From NCBI RefSeq assembly GCF_030247195.1, contig NC_080672.1:304513115-304577114 (forward strand): DNA of 64,000 nt, in the 5' to 3' direction. The first letter of the stretch is position 1, and every line of letters starts with the position of its first letter. Source of the stretch: Topomyia yanbarensis (Eukaryota > Arthropoda > Insecta > Diptera > Culicidae). The notes below the pieces were generated by a model that did not search any database, was not told where the DNA came from, and saw only the letters and a list, made by a program, of their open reading frames with translations. A program made the position numbers and the translations under genes. Shown in pieces: positions 23,511-35,000 of the stretch.

Positions 23511-23999
23511 GGCGCGGAAATTACTGCTATCCTGGTGTACAACGAATGATGAGAAAACCGATCGACCAATATTTACGCGCGAATACGCACTACTATCACT
23601 CTCTTGCTCGCTCGTTTTCGTGCCATGCACTTTTTCATTCCTTTCTGCTACTAATACTAGCATAACCTAAACGAATACGCGTCTTTCCCCCACCATCCAT
23701 TTAGTGGGCAGTGTTGTCAAACGCATTTTCAGCGTTTCTTCAATAAAATTTCAACAATATTTTCAAAGAATGTTGCAGATTTGAAAAAAAAAGCAATTCC
23801 CAATTTTAATTTTTTAATTTCTTAACCATAATTTTCATAACGAATCATTTGAAAATTTCCAAACGCCATCTTTCTATAATTGATCCAGCAATTTAATATT
23901 TTCACCATACGATGCAGAAAGAAATCATAAACGGTTTATAACGCTACAGCTACGCCAATCATGTCAGTATCGCACCCATGGACAACAGTTCAATCCGGA

Positions 24000-24072
24000 A
24001 ATAGAGTGCAGAAGTCAGCAGCATCCCACAAGAATCGAATCCAGCGCATCATTCGCCAAAGCGAACATAAAC
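24000..24072 (+). pseudogene. Histone H3 C-terminal relic
   Basis: GTCAGCAGCATCCCACAAG, then ATCCAGC, then GCATTCGC-like bases and AGCGAACATAAACGG align by eye with the H3 coding end for VTIMPKDIQ...RRIRGERA-stop, with small deletions and substitutions. The position directly before a histone-type stem-loop supports this. It is too short and diverged to be certain without alignment. Confidence 0.5.
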
Positions 24073-24088
24073 GGTCCTTTTCAGAACC
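24073..24088 (+). promoter_or_regulatory. Histone-type 3' stem-loop, one mismatch
   Basis: GGTCCTTTTCAGAACC differs from the minus-strand signal at 23318-23333 by one base in the 3' stem arm, which breaks one pair. Followed by ACCATTA. Marks the end of the plus-strand H3 relic. Confidence 0.75.
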
Positions 24089-24369
24089 ACCATTATTTTA
24101 ATGGAGAATTAATTGGAAGGCTTTCCCTTTTCCGCAAAATCCCGTTGATAACCTACACATCCATTGCCATATCCACGTACCATTTAAGCCAAACGCTACT
24201 GATTCCTGATAATTAAGTTTGACGATGTTCAGAGTGATTGCATAACCTTTCTATAGGAGAAAGGCAAAAACGATTAAGCTTACCAAAAATTTTAATCCGG
24301 TTCAAAAATTAATCTGATTCAATAAAAACTAATATGCCTCGGAGCGAATTGCTATAATTTTTTTCATCC

Positions 24370-24640
24370 AAATTTTTAGTTCTTATCAGCTTAAAGAGAA
24401 GCCCTTTTCTTGCGGGACATTACACCTGACACAATTAGTGACTCATTTTTGGAGCTAGCGTCATTGTGGCGCTAGCTTTGCTCTGTCACTAAGTTAGTGT
24501 CGGATTCTGATGAGACGAAACTGAAGCAAAAAAATTTCAACTAATTTAGTTATGTGCCCTTTACGCGCAAATGTGGTTTCACCCAATTTTATTCTTAGTG
24601 GAGGAAAATTGGTTTTCATCCAAATTTTTCTGTCTAGGGA
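24370..24640. repeat. Second, inverted copy of the 7010-7250 repeat
   Basis: Contains TTTACGCGCAAATGTGGTTT, GATGAGACGAAACTGAAG and TGTCACTAAGTTAGTGTC, the complements of blocks at 7010-7250. Likely a MITE family of a few hundred bp. Confidence 0.55.
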
Positions 24641-25951
24641 GAAAAACATAGCATAGAAAAACATTACTCCACTTAGAGTTTAACACAAACTGTTAAAAGT
24701 GATCAAAACTTGCTGGGAAACTAGTTTCCTTCAATACGCTGGCTCCTACGATAAGTTTTGCCATTTCCTCCCACTCGGGAGCATACTATAACTAAACGCA
24801 ATTGACGCTGTCGCACGTTCAACACGCTACCTGGTCAAGGAAGAGACACCTTTACAGCCGGGGAGAGCAAAAAAAACCCGCAACTACATGTTGAATCTCA
24901 CTTATGGTGATACAAACAGTCGATGCTTTATATTCACGATAGTAAGACACCAGCGAGCGCGGATAGAGTCGAAAGACGTTGGTTAACCAAACAAAAGCAA
25001 CAACGGTAATAACGTATGAACATTTGAACAACCTTTGGTCGGAACCCAGGAAGCGGGACGGAATGACAACGGGGTATATCGAATTATCAAAGCTGGCACT
25101 GGTAGATAGTGTGGGACGGGTACGAGGGTAAATATACACAAACAGATGGGTGAAGATATCGGTTACCTGCCTGTTGAAGCCCGGCTAGTTGTTGCTCGCA
25201 TTCGCGAAGGAATTTCACGCGAATGCGACAGTTTCACGCGGACCACGCGATAAGAAAACACGATCACCAGCTCGGAGAAAATGTGTGCGCGTTTCGGAAA
25301 GTCATCAACGTCACCACCTTCGTCGTAATCGCCGCAGAAGGCAAGTTATCACGGTAGTTATTTTGGGATGTCTCATTGACTGCCGGTTCTGGATGCAATC
25401 ATATATGGATTCCGTGCAAGCTTATAGTGTTGATATCCAGCGGGGGTTTTTTGTTGGTTGACCAAGATCATCGCACTTAGTCATCCATATCAAGAGAATA
25501 GAAGGAAGAACGATACGTACCTGTACAAGGGAAGATAGGCAACTGATATCGTGGTGACAATCAGTGATAAGTGATACCGCAGGTCGTGGATGGTCGGTCG
25601 GAAATTTGAACAAGGCTACGAATACGCAGATTGATTACAGCTTGAAACACGACTAGGTTCCAGCTTTAATCATCCTATCGCCAATCGCTCATGTGTATCT
25701 GTGTATGTTTGCAGGTGCTGCTGATATTGTTTTGAATTGTTTTATACCTGCGTGCGATTTTTCCGAAATGTTTTGGAGGGATAGCCGAATCCAGTCGCTG
25801 CCAGTCAGACAATGAGAAAGTGCGCGTTCGCGGATGTGTCACTGTTGGTGGATCGAACGGAAATCGAGCTAAACGTGTGAAGTGATTATCGGTGTCGCAT
25901 AGCGGTGAAACTGCACATCGTTTGCATACTGCCGGAAAGCTGCCAAGCATA
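24641..25951 (+). other. Upstream region and probable 5' UTR of the membrane-protein gene
   Basis: No repeats shared with the rest of the window were seen. CpG-richer segments at 25200-25350 and 25780-25900 fit a promoter or 5' leader. No convincing TATA box was found; a TCAG initiator-like site lies at about 25806. The transcription start cannot be set from sequence alone. Confidence 0.4.
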
Positions 25952-26023
25952 ATGTGTCGCCACTGTACCCTCTGTGGACTGGGTCCACGGGCCACTATCG
26001 TTTTCGTTGGAATAGTGTCATTG
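25952..26023 (+). CDS. Exon 1 of the membrane-protein gene
   Basis: 24 codons from ATG to a GTAGGT donor in phase 0; encodes the Cys-rich start and the first half of membrane span 1, which is completed exactly by exon 2 (IVSL joined to LFAGGYVYF). The sensible continuation of a hydrophobic helix across a 25-kb gap supports the pairing. Confidence 0.75.
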
Positions 26024-29000
26024 GTAGGTTTCGTTATCCTATATTAAATTAGTTAGGAAAAGATATAACATATATTAACCAAAACCAAGTTAGTCAACTC
26101 TGATCACATTGGTAATTGGACAGAAATAAAATTAAAAATAATTATTCTCTGGCACAATTGATCTCATAAGTAATTGTTATATCCAGCTCCTACCAGGAAG
26201 ATTCATCCTAGTCAATAGGATTGTCATAGCGCTAGCCCAGCAATACGTTAATTATTGGGTGCGAAGTATGTCAGAAGGTCGAAAATCTGCATGATGATGT
26301 GTAGTACACAGGAATTGCTTTATTTTCTTTCAAGAACAAACAAATTTTCAAAAAAAAACTGAAGTCTTGAAATAGGCTTCCAAATCTCATTCATGTGGGA
26401 ATGTTCCTATATAATATAGGGCTTTTCGTTAAAAAAAAACTTCCGAATACGAGTATCATCGATAAAAACTATGTTAATATAATACAAATATTTATGAAGC
26501 GCTTAATTAATACAACTCAAAAACACTCAAGTGTCCAGCAATTAGATAAAACTATCTGGTTCCTGTCTATCGAAATCTTTTCGCTACTGTTTTCGCTTGA
26601 AATGTTGCGTTGTATTTTAACAAGGCCAATGAACGAGTGTTTACAAATACAGATGGTGAAGGGGTTCCCTTACTCTAAATATTAGCACCAGCCGTGCAGG
26701 TTATAATTCTGAGCATCATTCATAATTTTTGGTTGGTGTTTGAACATTCTCCACCTTACGTGATATTTTGTTGAAATCAGACAGCTTATGCCTCGACGTT
26801 CGTTCTCGTTTTTGATGCGTTCAGATCGTGGGTAATGTCACCGATATTACCACAAAGTCGGAGTTATAATGAATATGAAGTCAATTGCGTTTCATCAACT
26901 AGAGTACTTCTAGCTGTTGAATATTCAAATTTCAGAAAAAGCCCAATTTTGCATTGACGTGTACGATTTGAATAAATAACGAACACGCTTTTAATCCACC
27001 TAATAGTGTGGTGAGACATTTCTTATAACTCTTATCACTCTCTTCGGATATTATATCGTTTGAGAACATTTAGAACTTGATGCTTCGCGATGTTTTTGAT
27101 AACACATACTACATGGGATAGTGGCAGGACTCAGAGAATCGCTCAAATCAGCATAGGACAACATCAGAAATCTCAAACCAAATCAATGGGGAAGCGAAAA
27201 ACTGGCCCTTAAAATAGACATACAAACGAATTATTGCTAACGCTCTGTTATATAATATCTAACTTCCTCAATCAATGCATTGTGGTGGGAAAACTGAATT
27301 TTCCTAAAGGGGTTATGTATATTGTACTGAGCCGATTTTTTTAATCGATTTGAAGTTTATACTTTACTCAAATTTCCAACGCGACTGAGAACTAAGAAAT
27401 CAACGCTTTTTCTTGAGAAAAGCGATACTAGCATTGACACCATTCAAAGAAAATCAACAGTGAATATTTCCAGACTTGGTTTTATTTCCTATTTAAGAAC
27501 TATTGTGTTTTTTACATCCTAGATTGCATGATTCAGTGATCGAAACCTAAAACTTCATAAAGTATTTGAAATTATTAAATTAAAAAGTGTTTTTGCTATT
27601 GAAATCGCTCCTTTGGCGATTGTTTACTTTTTCGGTCCCACCTATCAGCATTGAAGTATCGCCCTTGCGTTTTTTACAATAACTACCGTTTTACACCACC
27701 GATTTCGTCCGGTTTTTTTCAATAGCGATCATTGTTACTATTTACAGCTGATAATCCTAAAAAATACGAAAATAACAGTTTCGCCTCTAAACTGCTAGCA
27801 AAAAAGAATCGCCCTGTTTTTTTGCATGGACCGTGGAGGGCGAAACTTTAAATAAACAAACAAAAATACAGTTTCGCCCGTGGTATTTTTTGCTGTAGTT
27901 TAAGAAAGTAATATCCTAGAATCCAAATTTTTTAGGTAAATTTGTTGCGCCCTCATTCGCATGTATGAAAAAAGCCTTATGTTTACATTTGTAAGTATCA
28001 CAAAAAAGCGTTGAAATGAAATCGCAGCTCCTGATATCACGCTCTCTCTGAAGTGCATGCGTGCGTAGTTCCAAATTGTACTTCGACATCGACTTTTTCT
28101 AAAGGTGACTTCCCAGTAGTATCCTTGATTTAAATTATTATCGCTAATCCAAATACCAAAGAACAAATAAAAACCTCTCGAAAACGAACCGTTTGGGAAA
28201 ATCATCATCATTACTGGAATTTTCATTTTCACGAAACTTTTCGATAACCTTTCGTCACTTGCGTTAATGCACTTGATGCACAGTGCTCTGAAAATCTAGC
28301 GAAATCGTCTTAGGGCACCAGCGGGTCTAAATCAGAGCTATCTGCGCGGCGAGTTAAATCTGTAAAGAATACTAAAAATTAAATTCTATTCCATAATTTT
28401 CAGTTCAGCAATTCGAGAGATCGTGCTCACCGCAAGCCATGAAAAATAGGCTACGTTGTGAAGTGAAGGTCACTATTTATTAAAAAATCACGGTTAAATA
28501 AAAAATAAAACTATTAAAAAATTTCAAATAGTTTATAATTTTCACCAACTTATTAGGAATTTTTTTTTAATAAGGTTTCGTAATATTGTGTAGGAAAAAA
28601 GCTGAAAATTTCAGTATTTTCTCTATCTGCAATATATAAACCCTTAAGTATACCAATTAATTGGTATACGAATTGGAATAGGTTCGCCAAATTTTGGAAG
28701 AAGTCTATAAAATAACCCCTTGAAAACTACCTAAAAATGGTTGTAGTTGGATGCTATAAAAAATCCCCAAAAATGAAATGTAAATATTAATGTGAAACAT
28801 AGTGAATAATACATACAATAAAGACCCATTTTTATCAGTCTCATGGTGTATTTTAGGCTGACAAAATGGGGACATTAACTAAATCGGGCAATTTTTTCTT
28901 CTTTATAATAAACTGAAGCTGTTAAAATATTCTTCCCGTCCCTTGATGTAGTCTGATAACTATTTCTAATTATGATGAACTTTTTGCATATTTCCATCTT

Positions 29001-32000
29001 CATGATAAGGAAAACATGCTCAAGAAAGGATTTACTCGAATTCAGTCTTGTTCGTCTGCTAGAGCCCATCAAACATATTTGGCTGATAAAATTGGGGTTT
29101 CAATGTATTATAATAGATATGCAGCATTCGAAGAAGTTTCTTGTGAACGAGTGTAGAACGACTTTCTTTTTACTTACTTGAAGTCAGCGGCGTAGTCAAA
29201 AATTCGGTTTGGTGGGGGTTTGGTGAAAATCGATCATACTGTCCAAACAGCATAATTCCGAAACCGTAATTTTTGAAGTTTTAAAATTATGCAGAATTAA
29301 TTTTTCAGAAAACAGTAACAGAGTTCGTGTCTTTAGCGAATTTGTTGAGACTTTATTGTAGTCATGAATATTAACCTGAGAAAATTCACCATAAATACTT
29401 CTTGAACGATATTCCGTCAAAATTATTTTATCAAATGATGCGCTGTTTAACGTTTGTAAAACTCATCGAAGATACTAAACCTCCGAAATTGGCGGTTTCA
29501 AAATGATGCTATCTTGACCTTAAATTACTGTTTTTGAACATTTGACCTATACATATAATTGTTCATACAACAAAAATCAAATTCTCATCAAAATCGATCA
29601 GGACCTGCTAGAGTCGAATGGAAATCGGATTTTTCATAAATTTCTCTCTCCATTCGGAAAGTGTTATCCTCGTTATTAATCATATTACGTTTTCGTCTCA
29701 ACTCGACGCATTCCCAAAATAAAAACCTGTTTTAATCCACCAATTGTGCTTTTCTCATTTGTCCAGACTACGATTCCATGGCCGGTTATGTTCAATACAA
29801 TGTTGGAAATGAATATTACATGTTCAGTACGATTTGCACATACATACAATGGATCGACAGCCACGATCTTGAGATACTATGTGATACTGAAACATTACTT
29901 GAAACCAGCGGCGGATCATGGAGAAAGATCCGGGAGGTCCAGGTTCTGCCGAAAATTTTCAACTTGTTAAGAAATTTTAAACTAGTTTTAATTTTAAAGT
30001 AGCAACCTCTCACTGCATACTCCCTCTGGGCCGGTATGATTGACGATTTTTAGAGTAATTGCATAACCTTTCTATATGAGAAAGGCAAAAATGTACCAAA
30101 GTCCAAAAAAGTCAATTTTTGTCAAACATCTTAATGTTTCATGCATTTTAAAATCATTTGGCACCAAAAATACAAATTTGATTTTGAAAATTTTTCATTT
30201 CAGTTTATATGGGAATTTGCTGTGTGATTGCACTTTTCAACTCGTAAATCCGGAACCGGAAGTCCAATCAATAAAAAATTCAATAGCAACCGATGGGAAG
30301 GTTGTACCTTTCATTTCAGACTAACTTTGTGCAAATCGATCCAGCCATCTCTGATTAACAGAGGTCACATTTTTTTCCACATACACACATACATACACAC
30401 AGACATTTTCCGATCTCGACTAACTGAGTCGATTGGTATACAACACTCGACCCTCCGGGTCGGAATTAGATTGACGATTTTAGAGTGAATGAGAAAGGCA
30501 AAAATATTTTTAGCAAATGTTGAAAGTTATTCATTTTTTTGGTGAGCAGTTCTATGTTTCATAGACATTAAATCAATTTTAACTTCGCTTTCTATTAAAT
30601 AAAGACCCTTATTACAGTACATCTCTACAAAAGCGAGCTCAATTTGAAAAGAAATCTGAGGATTATGATTGATTACAGAACTCTGGAATTTTCTATTGGA
30701 ATGTTTTCAGGCAGGAATTTGATTTTGATGCTATTAGACAACTGTGAAATCAAGACCAATAGATCAGTTACATATCAGGACCCCATTCCGACAATTTATC
30801 AACAGTCCTCATGATGTTTACAACAACAGGTTATCAATGTACGGATCAGATAATTGTTATTGTAATATTGAATAAAATCAGTCAGCATGAATAAATTTTC
30901 AACTTCAATCCAATTTTTTTGAGTGTAGTGTGGGGGGGGTTGTATGGCGTTATACCCCAAAACCTTCTCTTGGGTACGCCGTTGCTTGGAGTTATTTATT
31001 TCGCTTTTCTTTTTCCGATATGTTTCAGATCGATCCGATGCTTATAAGTTAGAAAAATTGCAGTCAGAAGGTTCGCACAAATGAACATTTTTACACTGAT
31101 AATTTATCAAGCTCCTTCCAGACAACTTGGAAGTGTTCGGTGATTATTTCTAGCGGTTGTAGATAGAAAAATGAAATACAAAATTCGTTTGATCGAAATA
31201 ATGTTTGGCTTATTTCAATGGATTATTACTATATTAAACAATAAATAGGCGACAAAGAGTAATCAACAAACAACAAGCCATAACTTTTAAAGTATTCAAA
31301 ATAGATATTTGAAGTCTTCAGTAAAGTTATTCGCAAATGTAAGAGCTACAAATTTGCTGAAGACATCATTTCGATATAATCACTTCCAAGAAAATTTGTG
31401 AAAATATCTCACTTATAGGGGGATTAATTAGCAAAAGCACAATACCAAAAGAAAGGGCATATTGCCTCCATTAAATTCTCCGAAAATACTATTGACTTAA
31501 AATAAGCCGTTTTGGCGTTAATAATAGATTATATGTTTTTGGTCATATTTTTTGCAATGGGAAATGATAAAAATCTTTCGTCCGCATTTAATGTTAAATA
31601 TCTCTTTTGATAATAGTCCGATTTCAACAATCTATAGCTTGTTCGAAAGATATTCGTTAAAGCTGTCTAAAAACTTATACGGTGTTAATCTATTTTTCTT
31701 TTTTATTTCGGCTATGTTAGTCACATTTTCTTTTTTACATTTTAACGAATTCAATTAGCTAGAGATTACTGGGTAAGGAAAGTTATGAAACTTAGAGCCA
31801 TAGTACTCAAGTGAGAGCAAGGATGTGAAGTAAACAGATCGGAAAACTAGAAGTGACAGGGTCATTAGGGCAGGCTTAATATCGTACGGGCTTAATCTTT
31901 GTCTTCTGTTAATGAGGGTCGGGCTTAGGCAGAATAACTACGAATCCCCCGAGTTCACTAACATGTGTCCTGATAAAGGTAGACGTATCTATCTTTACCG

Positions 32001-35000
32001 TGACAACCGACGTCAAAATTTGGCCAAAAATTGTTCGGAAAATGTTTGTCGACAGCCCGGAAGATTGGGTCGAGGGGAAATCGAAAACCGGAGGCGCACT
32101 AAAGCGACCAATATAGTATAGCCAGCTACTTCTAGCGTAATCCCAACCTATCCGTCTGAGACGTCGCAAACAAGCTGTGAGTGTCGTCTATAACCGTAAG
32201 TCGAGTTAAAAATGAGCCGAATTGTCGAACTAAGTTAGCAGAAAATGGTGGCTCCAGATCGTGACGACAAGCAAAACAAGTCGAACAGGCAACGATCGCG
32301 GAAGCTTTACATGAAGCTGATGATGAAGTTTGATTGCGTGGTACAGAATGACGAAACCTAAGTCAAGGCAGACTTTAAACCGCTTCCTGGATAGTAATAT
32401 TATACGTCGACTGGAAAAGGAAAGGTGGAAGAGATTTTCAAAAACATTAAGCAGTCGAAGCTATCAAAGAAATATCTCGTGTGGCAGGCTATCTGTTCCT
32501 ATGGCTCGAAGAGTGACATGTACATCGCATCCGGGACTGTCAACCAGCAAATTTATATGCTGGTGTGACAGGAAAAGCGTCCTTTTCCGTTCCTTAAGCA
32601 ACACAATTGTTCCGCTCTGTTTCGGTTCCATTTTGGTATCTTGCCTTTACGGAAAAATGGCGATGGAGTAGCATGTCGCGAATAACATCCAGGTGTTGCC
32701 CAAGGACAAGCACCTTCCCAACACGCCAGAGTTCCGCCTAATAGAAAAATTTTGCACAATTGTCAAGCGAAACTGGCGTTCTGCTGCGAGGAAAGCTACC
32801 AAGGAGGTTGCACAAAACTGAGCCAAGCGAAAGGTCTGGAGATTCGCATTCACTAAAAAAAGCTTGAGTGAATATTTTTCATTATTCTGAATGAATTGAA
32901 CTTGCCAAAGAAACATGATTTGGCTAATAAAATATTTGATCGAACTACCAATTTTTGATCGTAATGCGCAAGATTTTTTTATTCTTTAAATTTCAAATAG
33001 TCATTTTGACGAGACTGTATTAGATTAGTTAGACTGTAAGAATCGTCAGTTACAGTATTGAAATATCAAGTAAACATATAAAAAGATTTATAAGAATATT
33101 AGGTCTCAAGCAGAATATCAGAAAAGTCGCATTGTTATTTGATATTGCACTCACTGCAATATCAGCCGACCATGCTAATCCATCATATAATCTGCTTTAT
33201 AGGAGACGTGCGGATGATTGATTTAATTTAAAGAAACAAGAAATTCAAATACGGTATCAATATAAATGTCAAACAAACACAATACTGCTATAAATTCGGT
33301 AAGACCTAAACAGTTCGGTGCATGACCCGTATCTGAAAATTTTGAAATCATTCCCAAATTACTGCTATGACAACCAGTCAGTTCATATTCTGATGGATGG
33401 CAGCTAGAAAATTCCCGCTGCAATAGAATTATTTCGGTTGCGCACTAGTAGGCACCTCCTGGACTCTGATTCATATTGGCTCAACCGGCTTTGAAACAAC
33501 ACTCAGTCGCAATGGCTTATTGAAATTGAGTCGGAATTCAAATTCCAGCCGAATCGAAACTACTGGGTCTGTTTGCACATTTCTCATTTTGTAATCGAAT
33601 TTTGAGAATCCTTGAAACAATAGTTATCATTAGAAAAACTCTAGAAAGAGAACTGCGGAGACTCCATTTTGGATCGATTGGATTCGCGTTTAGCTGTCAA
33701 AAAACGAATCCAATCGAACATTGCCTATATCCTTATAACATTGGACGTGTTGCCATACAATGCCGGGACATACGTTGCCAAAAATGCTGTTTTTCTCTCC
33801 GCAGTTCTCTTTCTACAGTTTTTCTAGTTATCATTCTACAAGCACCTAGCACTTAATTTCCTATCGATGAGATATCACGTACCGAATAGTTCCCCAATCT
33901 GCAATCGAATGCCGAGATAATCAAAACTGAATACTGAACGTTGCATCGTTTTTCACAAATTATCATCAAACAATCCGACGTCCAACCCAGCAAATAAAAC
34001 TTTAGGGCTTTCGCGGAGGTGTCGACTGACATGTTACGATGACAAACACGAATCGCTAAAAAATTGATTGCCATCTGATAATCAAATTAGCCTCGCCGTC
34101 GTGTTCTTTTTTTTTTTTTTTCAAATAAATGACTTTATCAAACCTATTTTCCTCCCCGAAATACAACTGCGTAAGCCTATTGCACTCACTGATAAAGCGT
34201 ACAATCTTGTTTTAATTTTTTGTCGCGATAAAATTGATTTTTCTGATCCAGTGTGAGTCACCGTAACTATGTACGACGTTATCATGCTGCTGGCTGCACA
34301 GATACAGTAGAAGCATAGAGAACAGACGTCCGTCTCGAGCGCTTAAATAACGACTTATTCAAAAATAATTGGGATGTGGTGGTGGTGGCGCTATTGAGTT
34401 TGAGTCAGCTGATCATATAGGTATAGATTTCAAAATGGTCGTCAAATTTATACCTCTAGCTGGGATATTTATTTATTTATTCGTCAATCATATGTAGACT
34501 ACATAGAATGGAATAATAATTTTTACTTTAATTATTTCTATAGTTAAGCTGCAATTTAGTTTGTGTGCTAGCAATGGAGAAGTATATTATTTCACACTTT
34601 TCATTATAATGGCGCATCATTTTATTGACGGAACTGTTTTTAGTATAGTTTGTCCTAAAAGATTGTTCTTGGCATAATTTACGAGTTCTTAGAACATAAA
34701 GTTTTACGGATGAGAGTAATTATGCAGATTATACACATTGAAAAATAGTATCATTGATAAAGTGAAGCATGGCAAATTCGCGTCGTTCTTTGAGCGTTGA
34801 TGGGCATGCAAGTGCTTTATATGATGGAAGAGGGAACGTCGTCTAATTTAGTTAACGAAGAGTGTAAAAATTAAATTTTGTCTGTGCTGATTCGATGCGT
34901 TCTTCGTACAGGACAGTGTATGGATTCCATACTACATATTCCAAAATTAGTCTGACCAAGCATACTATTTGCTTTATTTATAATTAAATGTAGTGTTCCA

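Noticed and set aside
25806..25840. Initiator plus DPE core promoter for the membrane-protein gene
   Set aside because: A TCAG start and a GGATG motif are present, but the spacing is two bases short of the DPE position.
29746..30002. Two overlapping 74-codon ORFs as host exons
   Set aside because: They lie in a dispersed repeat found inverted at 47409-47750, and the frames are not preserved.
31912..32169. Separate genes on both strands before the ITm relic
   Set aside because: The open frames sit where the N-terminal DNA-binding part of the transposase should be and show no other family motifs.
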